Below, in pieces: positions 41,104-49,876 of a DNA stretch of 64,000 bases (positions are counted from its first letter, which is position 1; every line of letters begins with the position of its first letter). The stretch comes from Bryobacterales bacterium (lineage in GTDB: Bacteria > Acidobacteriota > Terriglobia > Bryobacterales > Bryobacteraceae), in contig JADJOP010000003.1 in the NCBI GenBank assembly GCA_016713735.1, forward strand, positions 248,001 to 312,000, in the 5' to 3' direction. A program made the position numbers and the translations under genes. The notes beneath the pieces are model-generated. The model made no database searches. It was given only the letters and a program-made list of their open reading frames with translations, and was not told where the DNA came from.

Positions 41104-42954
41104 ATGAACCTGTGCCGCGCCGCCAGCTGGCTTCTCCTCGCCGCACCGGCATTCGCCCAAATCAACAATCCCTGCCCGAACGCGCAAACCATGCAGGTCT
41201 GCGACATCGTCTTCGAAATGCCCGAGGCCGAGGCATCGCGCTTTCGCAACCCATACCTCGAAGTCACGCTGCAAGCCGAATTCCGTTCCCCCAAGTTCCG
41301 CACCTTCCTCATGCCCGGCTTCTGGGCCGGCGGCAACCGCTATGTCATTCGCATCGCTCCCGTCGAAGCAGGCGAGTGGTTGCTGCGAATCTCTTCCAAC
41401 GTCCAGGCCTGGAACGGCCAGCGCGGCCAGTTCCAGGCCGCTGAATCCAACGACCCCGGCTTCCTCCGCCCCGCCAACCTCTTCCACTGGAGCTACACCG
41501 AAAAGCGCCAACCCCACCTCTGGATGGGCGACACCTGCTACACCTTCCCCTGGATCGACCGCGCCATCTTCGATCAAATCGCCGCCAAACGCGGCGAGCA
41601 GAAATTCACCCACATGCGCGGCCTCGTCATGCACCCTGACGAAACCAAATACCGCAAAGCCTTCCTCTCCCCCGACACGCCCAACAACGAATACTTCCAG
41701 GAGCTCGACAGCCGCATCCGCGCCCTCAACGACAAAGGCATGTTCGTCGACCTCGTCCTCGCCGGCGATGAAAACCACCTCGTCAAAGTCTTCCCCGAAT
41801 TCCGCCAGCGCGAACGCTTCTTGCGCTATATGATCGCCCGCTACGCGCCCTTCAAAATCACCTGGCAGGGCGTCCAGGAGTTTGAGGAATACGCCGACGG
41901 CCGCGCCCTGCTCAAGGAAATCGGCGCCTTCCTGAAAACCCACGACCCGTTCCAACACCCCCGCTCCACCCACACCACACGCACCTCCGGCCCCCTGCTC
42001 GCCGACGGCTGGATGACCCACATCCTCTACCAGTCCTCCGACGACCAGATCGGCGCCATCGAACGCCAGGTCCTGCTCACCCCGCGCATCAACGCCGAGT
42101 TCGCTTACGAAGACTCCGGCGCCGGCAAGTCGCACCCCCACCACGTCGACACCCCCACCTTCCGCAAGCGCCTCTGGAACGCCACCATGAACGGCCAGTA
42201 CCCGACCTACGGCAACACAGGCACCTACGGCGGCAAGGCCTTCCCCGTCGACGCCAAGTTCCTCGACGCCCCCGCCGCCAAAACCATGGCCGACTGGTTC
42301 GACTTCATCTCCCGCACCCGCTTCTGGGAACTCGAACCCTACTTCGATGTCGACGGCGGGCGTGCGCTCTATCTCGCCGGAGTCGAATATCTCGTCTATC
42401 TCGAAAACGGCGGCGCCGTCGAACTGGTCACCGAAAAGAAGGGCTACAAAGTCTACTGGTTCAATGTCGAAACCGGCGAGTTGATCACGGAGAAGAAAGA
42501 CTACAAGGGTGAGCGCTTCTCCGGCACCGCCCCCGGCGCGGGCCCCTGGGTCCTCCACCTCTCGCGCGACGGCCGCAAAGGCTCCATGCTGAACAGCTAC
42601 TACTTCGAGTCGCGCCGCCAGTTCGTGCAGGAGGTCGAGTCCAACGCCCAGCGCGTGCCCTACGATCTCATCGAGCCGCAGTCGGATGCCCTCGCCGTCG
42701 GCAAGCCCGTCAAGTTCGCCGTCAAGCTGAAGCGCGAAACGCGCGCCACCTCGAAGATGATGTACCTCTGGACGGCCGAGGATACCGTCGGCGGCCAGGG
42801 CTACCGCGTCGTCGCCACCGGACCCTCGGGCGAATTCACCATCCCCCGCTCCATCTCCAAATCCCTGCCCAGCGTGCTCAACCTGCGCGTCTACGGCATG
42901 AACGCCAACGGCAAAGTCTACGCCATCGACCGCGTCATGAAGCTCGCCGAATGA
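41104..42954 (+). CDS. Secreted DUF5060/DUF4038-type glycoside hydrolase-like protein
   Basis: A 616-residue exported protein. Signal peptide NLCRAASWLLLAAPAFA, then a beta-sandwich DUF5060-like domain (about residues 25-110: PYLEVTLQAEFRSPKFRTFL, NRYVIRIAPVEAGEWLLRIS), followed by a TIM-barrel-like part with HLWMGDTCYTFPWIDRAIFD and NDKGMFVDLVLAGDENH, and a C-terminal beta-rich region. This order occurs in putative apiosidases and related glycosidases. Catalytic acids cannot be assigned with certainty. The stop overlaps the tsaB ATG. Confidence 0.75.
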   Translation: MNLCRAASWLLLAAPAFAQINNPCPNAQTMQVCDIVFEMPEAEASRFRNPYLEVTLQAEFRSPKFRTFLMPGFWAGGNRYVIRIAPVEAGEWLLRISSNVQAWNGQRGQFQAAESNDPGFLRPANLFHWSYTEKRQPHLWMGDTCYTFPWIDRAIFDQIAAKRGEQKFTHMRGLVMHPDETKYRKAFLSPDTPNNEYFQELDSRIRALNDKGMFVDLVLAGDENHLVKVFPEFRQRERFLRYMIARYAPFKITWQGVQEFEEYADGRALLKEIGAFLKTHDPFQHPRSTHTTRTSGPLLADGWMTHILYQSSDDQIGAIERQVLLTPRINAEFAYEDSGAGKSHPHHVDTPTFRKRLWNATMNGQYPTYGNTGTYGGKAFPVDAKFLDAPAAKTMADWFDFISRTRFWELEPYFDVDGGRALYLAGVEYLVYLENGGAVELVTEKKGYKVYWFNVETGELITEKKDYKGERFSGTAPGAGPWVLHLSRDGRKGSMLNSYYFESRRQFVQEVESNAQRVPYDLIEPQSDALAVGKPVKFAVKLKRETRATSKMMYLWTAEDTVGGQGYRVVATGPSGEFTIPRSISKSLPSVLNLRVYGMNANGKVYAIDRVMKLAE

Positions 42955-43609
42955 TCCTCCTCGCCATCGACTCCAGCACCGAACACGGCGGCATCGCCCT
43001 CTGGCGCGACGGTGAGGTCACCGAAACCATCGTCCACTCGCCCGACGGCTTCGCCCACGTTCTCTTTGTCGAACTGGAACGCCTGCTGGCGCAATGCGGC
43101 GTTGACCTCACGCACATCGACGCCTTTGCCGCCGCCTCCGGTCCCGGCTCGTTCACCGGCGTGCGCGTCGCCCTCTCCGCCGCCAAGGGCTTCGGCGAAG
43201 CCTTCGGCAAACCCGTCTTCGCCATCTCCAACCTCCGCGCCATGGCCGCCCACGGCAGCGCCCCGCTCCGCGCGGCCATCCTCGATGCCCGCCGCGGCGA
43301 TATCTATGGCGGACTCTACGACGCCGCGCTCCGCCCCTGCGCGAGGAAGCCGTCATGCTCCTCCAACCCTGGCTCGATTCGCTTCCCGCGACGTTCCCCA
43401 CCCCCGCTGTCGAACTCCTCTGCCCCTATCCCGAGCGCTTCCCCGAACTCGCCGCCCGCCGCGTCACCACCGCTCCCCTCGCCGTCGCCCGCGCCGTCGC
43501 CCACCTCGCCGCCGAACAATACCGCGCCGGCGAACGCCCCCACCCCGCCGCCTCCGACGCCAACTACGTCCGCCGCTCCGACGCCGAAATGAACTGGCGC
43601 GAAGCCTAA
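42951..43609 (+). CDS. tsaB: tRNA threonylcarbamoyladenosine biosynthesis protein TsaB (frameshifted)
   Basis: The first frame has the ASKHA-type start LLAIDSSTEHGGIALWRDG and the central AASGPGSFTGVRVALSAAKG and AILDARRGDIYGGLYD. After the CCCC at 43334-43337 the reading continues in another frame (LREEAVMLLQPWLDSL, then ASDANYVRRSDAEMNWREA to 43609). One extra C restores about 219 residues, the TsaB length. TsaB with TsaD makes t6A on tRNA and is normally essential, so sequence error is likely. Confidence 0.9.
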
Positions 43610-43619
43610 CGCCGCCGCC

Positions 43620-46193
43620 CTACTTCCGCTCCTCTTCCTCCCGTTCCTCATCCTCCACATCCAACGACAACGGCGCAAACACCGCGTTCCGCACCTCCGG
43701 ATATGGCGTGTCCCAACCCCGCAGCATCCCCCACAGAATGCGATTCACCCGCTCCGTCGGCGCCGCATCGGGCACCTCCCAGCGCATCTTCAACGAATCC
43801 CGCGCCGCCGCCACCGCGGCCTTTCCCCCCGCCGCCCGCAGCGCCTGCACACTCGGATTCAGCTCATACAAATCCTGCTTCGGCCTCACCGCGTTATACG
43901 GCGTCAGCTCCGGCTCATTCTGAAAGCTCGCCCGCATGTCGTTGGCAATCAAATCAAACAGCGACATCGTCGGCAGCCCCAGAATCAGCTCCATCGTCTT
44001 CAACATGCTCTGGTTGGAATAGAACGTCGAATCCACATGCCCGCGCCGCACATACGGACTCACCGCCAGTGCCACCGTGCGATGCCCGTCCACATGGTCC
44101 ACGCCGTTCTGCGCATCGTCCTCGACCACAAAAATCGCCATCTTCGGCCAGAACTTCGACTTCGACAGCGCCTCCACCATCAGCCCCACCGCATAGTCGT
44201 TATCGGCCACCATCGCCTTCGGCGTCGACGTCCCCGGCCGCGCCCCAAACGTGTGGTCGCTCGGCAATTGCACCAGCACCAGGTTCGGCATCTTGCCCGC
44301 CTTCTCCCAACCCGCCAGTTCGCGCTCAAACAGCCGCGCCCGCGCCACGTCGGGAATCGCCGTGTTGTAGGTCGGAAAATCGCGCACCAGCAGCTTGTCC
44401 AGCGGCGGAATCGGAGAACTCACCTTCCACCGTCCCGAAAAATCCGCCCCCTTCTCCCACTCCCGCAGCAAGCCCACCCGCTCCTCCGGCTTCACGCCGG
44501 GATACCGCGGCGCAAACTCGCCCATCACGCTCACCGTGCGCCCCTTGGCCAGCGCGTAATCCCAGATGAACCCGCCCTGCGCATAGGCCAGCGGATCGGT
44601 GCCGTCGTAAGGATAGCTCCGCCCCGTGTAACCCGGATACAACGTGTAGGCCGTCTCATTGGCCTGGGTCGCCCATTGATGGCCATCGGCGCTGTTGCCG
44701 CCCGAAGCGTAGAAATTGTCTAACAACACAAACTGCTCGGCCAGCCGCCGCTGGTTGGGCGTCACATCCTCGCCAAACATCACGAGCGCGGGGTCGCCGT
44801 TGCCCTTCCCCAGGTCGCCAAACAACTGATCGTAGGTCCGGTTCTCCTTGATGATGTAGACCACATGCTCAATCAGTGATGGCTCGCCCGCCCGCTCCGG
44901 AATCGCCGTCGCCTTCACCACCCGCGGGGCTTCACTCCCCCGCTGCGCTAGGCCCGCCGGCTGCAGCCGGCTGTTCTCCGCCACCGCCGTCGTGTAGCTC
45001 GCCAACTGCGCCGCATCCGGCAGCTCCACCACGGCCACCGTCCCGCGATAGGCATGCACATAGCGCCGCTTCGGCTCGTCCTGCCAACCCGAACCCGCGC
45101 CCAATAACGACGCCACCGCCAGCCGCTTCCCATCCGCGCTCAACGCCACCGCGTTCGGATACCACGCCGTCGGAATCGCGCCTTCAATGCGTCCGCTGGG
45201 CAGCGCCACCTGCAACACCGCGTTGATCCCCCCGCAGGCCACCCACAGCTTCTTGCCATCCCCCGCCAGCGCCATCGCCGTCGGATACACGCCGCGCACG
45301 CGCTTGTGAAACGGCTGCAGCTCGATGGTCGCCACCACCGCCTGCCCCGCCGTATCGACCACACTGATGCTGTCCTGGTTCCCATTGGCCACATACAAAC
45401 GTTGCCGCGCCTCATCCCAAGCCATCGCCATCGGATGCAGCCCCACCGCAATCGTGTGCGTCGTCTTCCCCGTCGTCAGATCGAGCCGCGTCAGCGTCCC
45501 CGTCGAGGCCACCCCGCGTTTGTCGATCACCACCTGGTCGGCCTTCGGCTCCAATCCCGTCGGCGCCGTCAACTCACCCGCCTTCGGCAGCCGCCCGCCC
45601 CAGTTCGACACATACGCCACCGTGCCCGCCCCATTCAACACCACGCCAAACGGCGCAATCCCCACCGGCAGCAGCTTCACTTCGCTCCCCGTGCGCACCG
45701 CCAGCTTGTTGTCATACAGCAGCGGCACGGCCACCACGCCCCGCGCACTCACCGCCGGCGCACCCGCCATCTGCCCGCCGCCCACCACCACCTCGCGCTC
45801 CCCACCGGCCCCGTGCATCCGCAGCGCCACCGGACCCGCCTTCGTCACCACGCTCGTCACCGCTTCGCCCCGCGCCGCGTCCCACACCAGCCCCTGCAAT
45901 CCAGGCCGCCCCCCCAGCGCCGTCTGCGCCACCACCTTGTTCTGCTTCCAATCCATCCGCCACAGGTGCGACGCCCCGAGCACGAGCACTTCCTCTGAAC
46001 TCGCCCCGAAGCTCACCCCATACACCTTGCCCGTGAACACCGTCGGCACTCCCGCCGGCGTGATGGCTTGGCGCGTCGTCACCACGCCCGGATCGGTAAC
46101 CGCACGCACCGGCCCTGTCTGCGCCAAGGCTTGCGCAAAGAGCGGAAGAGTCAGGAAAAGGGCAGGGAAATAGCGTCTACCGGGGAAGTTCAT
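43620..46193 (-). CDS. Secreted YncE-like beta-propeller fused to phosphoesterase
   Basis: An 857-residue exported protein. Signal peptide (RYFPALFLTLPLFAQALA), then a seven-blade-like propeller with YVTN-type repeats (GTLTRLDLTTGKTTHTIAVG, YVANGNQDSISVVDTAGQAV, ALAGDGKKLWVACGGINAVL). From about residue 450, EHVVYIIKENRTYDQLFGDL opens a phosphoesterase/alkaline-phosphatase-superfamily domain, with NFYASGGNSADGHQWATQA and VVEDDAQNGVDHVDGHRT. Known as bifunctional YncE/alkaline phosphatase proteins. It likely works in the periplasm or outside; substrate unknown. The start overlaps the stop of the upstream gene. Confidence 0.85.
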   Translation of the reverse strand: MNFPGRRYFPALFLTLPLFAQALAQTGPVRAVTDPGVVTTRQAITPAGVPTVFTGKVYGVSFGASSEEVLVLGASHLWRMDWKQNKVVAQTALGGRPGLQGLVWDAARGEAVTSVVTKAGPVALRMHGAGGEREVVVGGGQMAGAPAVSARGVVAVPLLYDNKLAVRTGSEVKLLPVGIAPFGVVLNGAGTVAYVSNWGGRLPKAGELTAPTGLEPKADQVVIDKRGVASTGTLTRLDLTTGKTTHTIAVGLHPMAMAWDEARQRLYVANGNQDSISVVDTAGQAVVATIELQPFHKRVRGVYPTAMALAGDGKKLWVACGGINAVLQVALPSGRIEGAIPTAWYPNAVALSADGKRLAVASLLGAGSGWQDEPKRRYVHAYRGTVAVVELPDAAQLASYTTAVAENSRLQPAGLAQRGSEAPRVVKATAIPERAGEPSLIEHVVYIIKENRTYDQLFGDLGKGNGDPALVMFGEDVTPNQRRLAEQFVLLDNFYASGGNSADGHQWATQANETAYTLYPGYTGRSYPYDGTDPLAYAQGGFIWDYALAKGRTVSVMGEFAPRYPGVKPEERVGLLREWEKGADFSGRWKVSSPIPPLDKLLVRDFPTYNTAIPDVARARLFERELAGWEKAGKMPNLVLVQLPSDHTFGARPGTSTPKAMVADNDYAVGLMVEALSKSKFWPKMAIFVVEDDAQNGVDHVDGHRTVALAVSPYVRRGHVDSTFYSNQSMLKTMELILGLPTMSLFDLIANDMRASFQNEPELTPYNAVRPKQDLYELNPSVQALRAAGGKAAVAAARDSLKMRWEVPDAAPTERVNRILWGMLRGWDTPYPEVRNAVFAPLSLDVEDEEREEEERK

Positions 46194-46630
46194 TCCCCCG
46201 GATTGTACCGAAGTGGGGTAACGGGCGGATGACTGCTCAACGCGTCCAACAGTGACAACTGCGAGGCAAACTGCGAAAGCGCCACCTCATCCAACGCCGC
46301 GGTGTCCCCCTGCGCCTCATCGAGCGACGCCGACACCGCCGACAACAGCTCCCAGCGCTCGCGCGTGAACGTGTCGATGGCCAGCCCCGGCTCACCGCTC
46401 GAGCCCAACGCCTCGGTGGCCGCGCGCGTCTGCCGCAACTGGTCTTCGCTCCGTCCCAGTACCGCTTCCCGGAGGTTGCCAGCTAAAAAACTGATTTGAG
46501 CGGGTAACCGCCCCTGAGCTGCAATCTGCACCAAGTCCCTTATCGTCGACCGCCCCGCCGCCACGAGAAAAATCTCGCCCCGCCTCCCTTGGGCGCGGAA
46601 AATCGCCTCAGGAGTAAGGTCCGCAATCAC
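46190..46630 (-). CDS. Helical protein of unknown function
   Basis: A 146-residue soluble protein from GTG 46630 (IADLTPEAIFRAQGRRGEI). It is helical with RSTIRDLVQIAAQGRLPAQI and a Glu/Gln/Leu-rich middle (LGRSEDQLRQTRAATEALG). It ends one base into the start of the phosphoesterase gene, an ATGA overlap, so the two are likely co-translated. It is divergent from flbD with 42 bases between starts. No family recognised. Confidence 0.55.
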   Translation of the reverse strand: MIADLTPEAIFRAQGRRGEIFLVAAGRSTIRDLVQIAAQGRLPAQISFLAGNLREAVLGRSEDQLRQTRAATEALGSSGEPGLAIDTFTRERWELLSAVSASLDEAQGDTAALDEVALSQFASQLSLLDALSSHPPVTPLRYNPGE

Positions 46631-46672
46631 ACAGGGAAGCCACGCGCCGATAAGAGTCCTGGAGATTCCCTC

Positions 46673-46945
46673 ATGATCCAGGTCACCCGGCTAAACCAGC
46701 AGCAACTCGTGTTGAACTCCGACCTGATCGAACACATCGAGACGACACCGGATACGGTCATCACGCTCACCACCGGCGCCAAAATCATGGTCCGCGAAAG
46801 TTCCGCTGAAATCATCCGCCGCGTCGCCGCATTCCGCCGCGAGGCCGGATCCTGGTGGCCCGGCGGCGTTGCCCATCCGCCAGGCCAGGAAAGGACACAC
46901 TTCGAGGAGCACCACGCCGCACCCGCCGCGCGCGAGGAGGACTAG
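46673..46945 (+). CDS. flbD: Flagellar protein FlbD
   Basis: A 90-residue protein from ATG 46673, starting MIQVTRLNQQQLVLNSDLIE then HIETTPDTVITLTTGAKIMV, the FlbD pattern. The open frame starts earlier at 46589 but lacks family features. After about residue 50 the protein is basic with Pro-rich sequence. FlbD is a small flagellar gene usually next to motA; here motA follows after six bases. Its exact role in the motor is not known. Confidence 0.85.
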   Translation: MIQVTRLNQQQLVLNSDLIEHIETTPDTVITLTTGAKIMVRESSAEIIRRVAAFRREAGSWWPGGVAHPPGQERTHFEEHHAAPAAREED

Positions 46946-46951
46946 CAGGCG

Positions 46952-47794
46952 ATGGCCGATGCTGCTGCCAAGCCGAAAAAGGGTGGGTTGCGTCCGGACT
47001 TCGCCACCCTGGGCGGCATCCTTCTCGCCACGGCCGGCATTGTCGGCGGCCTCATCCTCGAAGGCGGCGAACTCTCTGACATCACCCAGGTCACCGCCGG
47101 GCTCATCGTCCTCGGCGGCACCTTCGGCGCCACCCTCGTCAACACGCCGCTCTCCACCTTCTTCGGCGGCCTCAAAGCCCTCGCCGATGTCTTCTTCGAA
47201 CGCACCGTCACCCCCAACGCCACCATCGAGGAGATCATCCGCTATGCCACCCGGGCCCGCAAAGCCGGCATCGTTTCGCTCGAAGACGAGGTCAACCAGG
47301 CCAGCGACCCCTTCCTGGTCAAAGCCCTCACCCTCGCCGTCGACGGCACCGACCTGCAGGAGCTGCGCAAGATGATGGAGCTCGAAATCCAGCAGCAGGA
47401 ACACCACGGCGAGGCCGCCGCCAAGGTCTTCGAGGTCGCCGGCGGCTACTCGCCCACCATCGGCATCATCGGCGCCGTCATGGGCCTCATCCAGGTCATG
47501 AAAAACCTCTCCGACATCGACAAGGTCGGCCACGGCATCGCCGTCAGCTTCGTCGCCACCGTCTATGGCGTCGCCCTCGCCAACATCTTCCTCCTCCCGG
47601 CCGCCAACAAAATGAAAGCCCGCGTCCTGCAGGACGCCCACATGCGCGAAATGATGCTCGAAGGCGTCACCGGCATCGTCGAAGGCCTCAACCCCAAGCT
47701 CATCCGCAGCAAGCTCGAAGCCTACGCCCCGCCCAAACCGGAGAAGCCAAAGAAGGGCGCCCTGCCCGTGCCGGAAACCGAGGCCGGTGACTGA
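46952..47794 (+). CDS. motA: Flagellar motor stator protein MotA
   Basis: A 280-residue inner-membrane protein. Membrane segments at about residues 18-38 (LGGILLATAGIVGGLILEGG) and 45-70, a large cytoplasmic loop, and two more at about 170-220 (GYSPTIGIIGAVMGLIQVMK, ISFVATVYGVALANIFLLP), the MotA layout. It forms the proton (or sodium) channel of the stator with MotB, which starts three bases downstream. Confidence 0.92.
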   Translation: MADAAAKPKKGGLRPDFATLGGILLATAGIVGGLILEGGELSDITQVTAGLIVLGGTFGATLVNTPLSTFFGGLKALADVFFERTVTPNATIEEIIRYATRARKAGIVSLEDEVNQASDPFLVKALTLAVDGTDLQELRKMMELEIQQQEHHGEAAAKVFEVAGGYSPTIGIIGAVMGLIQVMKNLSDIDKVGHGIAVSFVATVYGVALANIFLLPAANKMKARVLQDAHMREMMLEGVTGIVEGLNPKLIRSKLEAYAPPKPEKPKKGALPVPETEAGD

Positions 47795-47797
47795 TCC

Positions 47798-48627
47798 ATG
47801 CGCAAAAAGAAACCCGCGGAACCGGAAAACCACGAGCGCTGGCTCGTCTCCTACGCCGACTTCATCACGCTGCTCTTCGCCTTCTTCGTCGTCATGTTTG
47901 CCAGCTCGCAAACCGACCGCGGCAAGACCGAACGCGTCCAGGAATCGGTCCGCCGCGCCCTTGAGGACAACCAGTTCGTCTCCGTCATGGCCGGCATCCT
48001 CGGCGGTGACGTCACCGACAAAGGCAAGGGCAACGCCCAGATGCGCGGCCCCGGCGGCACACGCCAGGTCACCCAGGATCAGCAGACCGACGGCAAATAC
48101 GTCGAGCTCGTCCCGGCCATGAAATACCTCGAAGCCGAACTCGCCGACGAGATCGCCAACGGCATGATGAGCGTCAGCATGGAGGCCCGCGGCCTTGTCG
48201 TCAGCTTCCGCGAAGCGGCCTTCTTCCCCTCCGGCACCGACATCATCCCCGAGCAGACCTACGACACCGTCGCCAAGGTCGGCCAGGTGATGGAAAAGCT
48301 CCCCAACCCCGTCCGCCTCGAGGGCCACACCGACTCCATCCCCTTGCGCGGCGGCGGCCGCTTCCGCAGCAATTGGGAACTCTCCGCCGCCCGCAGCATC
48401 GCCATGATGGAGCTCCTCGTCAGCTACTGCAACATCCCCCGCGAGCGCCTCTCCATCGCCGGATACGCCGAAAACGCCCCCATCGCCGACAACGCCACCG
48501 ACGAGGGCCGCCGCCGCAACCGCCGCGTCGACATCGTCATCCTCAACCAAACCGGCCTCGCCGCCGAACCCGCCACCGCCAACCACGCCAAGGCCGCCCC
48601 CGCCAAGCCCGCCCCGCCGCGCACTAA
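47798..48627 (+). CDS. motB: Flagellar motor protein MotB (3' end uncertain)
   Basis: The N-terminal anchor and plug read WLVSYADFITLLFAFFVVMF, with the ion-carrying Asp in YADF, then a linker and a peptidoglycan-binding OmpA-like domain: EQTYDTVAKVGQVMEKLP, VRLEGHTDSIPLRGG and RRRNRRVDIVIL, ending near 48545. A Pro/Ala tail follows. In this sequence the frame has no stop until 49876, running through the next gene out of phase and joining a second paralog in phase. A TAA at 48625-48627 lies in a different frame; one base change in the C-rich tail would end motB there. The given end is therefore an inference. Confidence 0.8.
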
Positions 48628-48686
48628 CAAGCGCCCGGCGCCGCGCGCCAACGCCGCCCCGCCCCACAAGTTGCTACCCTGGGCCC

Positions 48687-49250
48687 ATGCGAGCCCTGCT
48701 GTTGCTCCTCATCGCCCTCACGCTCTCCGCCCAGGAGAGCCCCACCGACACCTTCCTCCAACTCGACCGCACCCAGCGCCAAACCATCAACCGCAACAAC
48801 GCCGACCACGAACGCTGGCGCCGCCAAAAGGAGGACCGCGTCAACCAGGTCCGCGGCGAGATCTTCGACGAAACCAACCGCTCCCCCCTCGACCCCACCG
48901 CCCTCGGCCTCCGCCACGCCGAAGTCGAATCCATCTGCCGCGAAATGGACGAGCGCGAACTGCAGCTCGTCAAGGTGAACCGCGACGTCCTCACCGAGCC
49001 GCAAAAGGTGAAGCTCGCCGCCCTCGAAGAGGTGATGCGCCTCGCCCCCACCGTCAACTCCGCCATCGGCGACAACCTCATCCACGCCGCGCCGGTCAGC
49101 CTATCCGTCAGCTCATTCGCCGACCTCCTCCTCGGCCTCCCCCAGACATGGCCCGCCAAACAACGCACCGGAGTCTGCGCGGCCAATCGCTCCACGAACC
49201 TCGGCCTCATCTTGCCCCCGATCCGCATCCCTCAAACAACCGCCCCCTGA
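48687..49250 (+). CDS. Secreted protein, first of a tandem pair
   Basis: A 187-residue exported protein (signal RALLLLLIALTLSA). Its core has charged helices with NNADHERWRRQKEDRVNQVR, DETNRSPLDPTALGLRHAEV and EPQKVKLAALEEVMRLAPTV, about 70 percent alike by eye to the next gene. It begins at ATG 48687 with CTACCCTGGGCCC directly before. No family recognised. It overlaps the open frame of motB, which is read in another phase here. Confidence 0.7.
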   Translation: MRALLLLLIALTLSAQESPTDTFLQLDRTQRQTINRNNADHERWRRQKEDRVNQVRGEIFDETNRSPLDPTALGLRHAEVESICREMDERELQLVKVNRDVLTEPQKVKLAALEEVMRLAPTVNSAIGDNLIHAAPVSLSVSSFADLLLGLPQTWPAKQRTGVCAANRSTNLGLILPPIRIPQTTAP

Positions 49251-49276
49251 TCCCCTCACCCTGTTACCCTGGGCCC

Positions 49277-49876
49277 ATGAGAACGAGCACCCTTCCGTTC
49301 CTCTTCCTCACCGCCACACTCTGCGCCCAAATGCCCCCGCCCTGCCGCCTCTCCCCGCTCGACACCTACCTCGGCTTCGCCTGCAACAGCCCCCAAGCCG
49401 AAGCCATCCGCCGCAACAACAATGAGCACGAACGCTGGCGCGTGCAAAAGGAGCGCCGCATCTACCAGGTCCGCTCCGAAATCGCCGACGAAACCAACCG
49501 CTCCCCCCTCGACCCCACCGCCCTCGGCCTCCGCTACGCCGAAGTCGAAGCCATCTGCCGCGAAATCGACGAGCGCGAAGCGCAACTCGTCCAGGCCAAC
49601 CGCAACGCCCTCGCCGAACCGCAAAAGCTCAAACTCGCCGCCCTCGAAGAAGCCATGCGCCTCGTCCCCATCGCCAACGCCGCCGTGCAAGGCAAACTGA
49701 TCGAAGCGGGACCAGGCCGCTTCGTCTTCACCGAGGGTGTGATCCGCAACCCGTTCCCGGGGTCACCCTCCGTGGGTGTGCTTCTCGCTGTCCCCACCCG
49801 CACCGGCGCCTGCGCCGGCACGCCCAGCATCATCATCCCCGTCATCACTCAAGCGCCGAATACAACATCACCTTAA
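49277..49876 (+). CDS. Secreted protein, second of a tandem pair
   Basis: A 199-residue exported protein (signal RTSTLPFLFLTATLCA). It repeats the core of the preceding gene: NNNEHERWRVQKERRIYQVR, DETNRSPLDPTALGLRYAEV and EPQKLKLAALEEAMRLVPIA. It has a cysteine-containing N-terminal segment (PPPCRLSPLDTYLGFACNS). The same leader, TTACCCTGGGCCC, precedes its ATG. It is in the same reading frame as the unclosed motB frame. Its 3' end overlaps the convergent beta-lactamase-like gene by 32 bases. Confidence 0.7.
   Translation: MRTSTLPFLFLTATLCAQMPPPCRLSPLDTYLGFACNSPQAEAIRRNNNEHERWRVQKERRIYQVRSEIADETNRSPLDPTALGLRYAEVEAICREIDEREAQLVQANRNALAEPQKLKLAALEEAMRLVPIANAAVQGKLIEAGPGRFVFTEGVIRNPFPGSPSVGVLLAVPTRTGACAGTPSIIIPVITQAPNTTSP

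Noticed and set aside
40597..42558. 653-residue minus-strand frame over the DUF1877 and glycosidase genes
   Set aside because: Antisense shadow produced by GC bias, without recognisable motifs.
46691..48667. 658-residue minus-strand frame over flbD-motA-motB
   Set aside because: Antisense shadow; the plus strand encodes conserved motor proteins.
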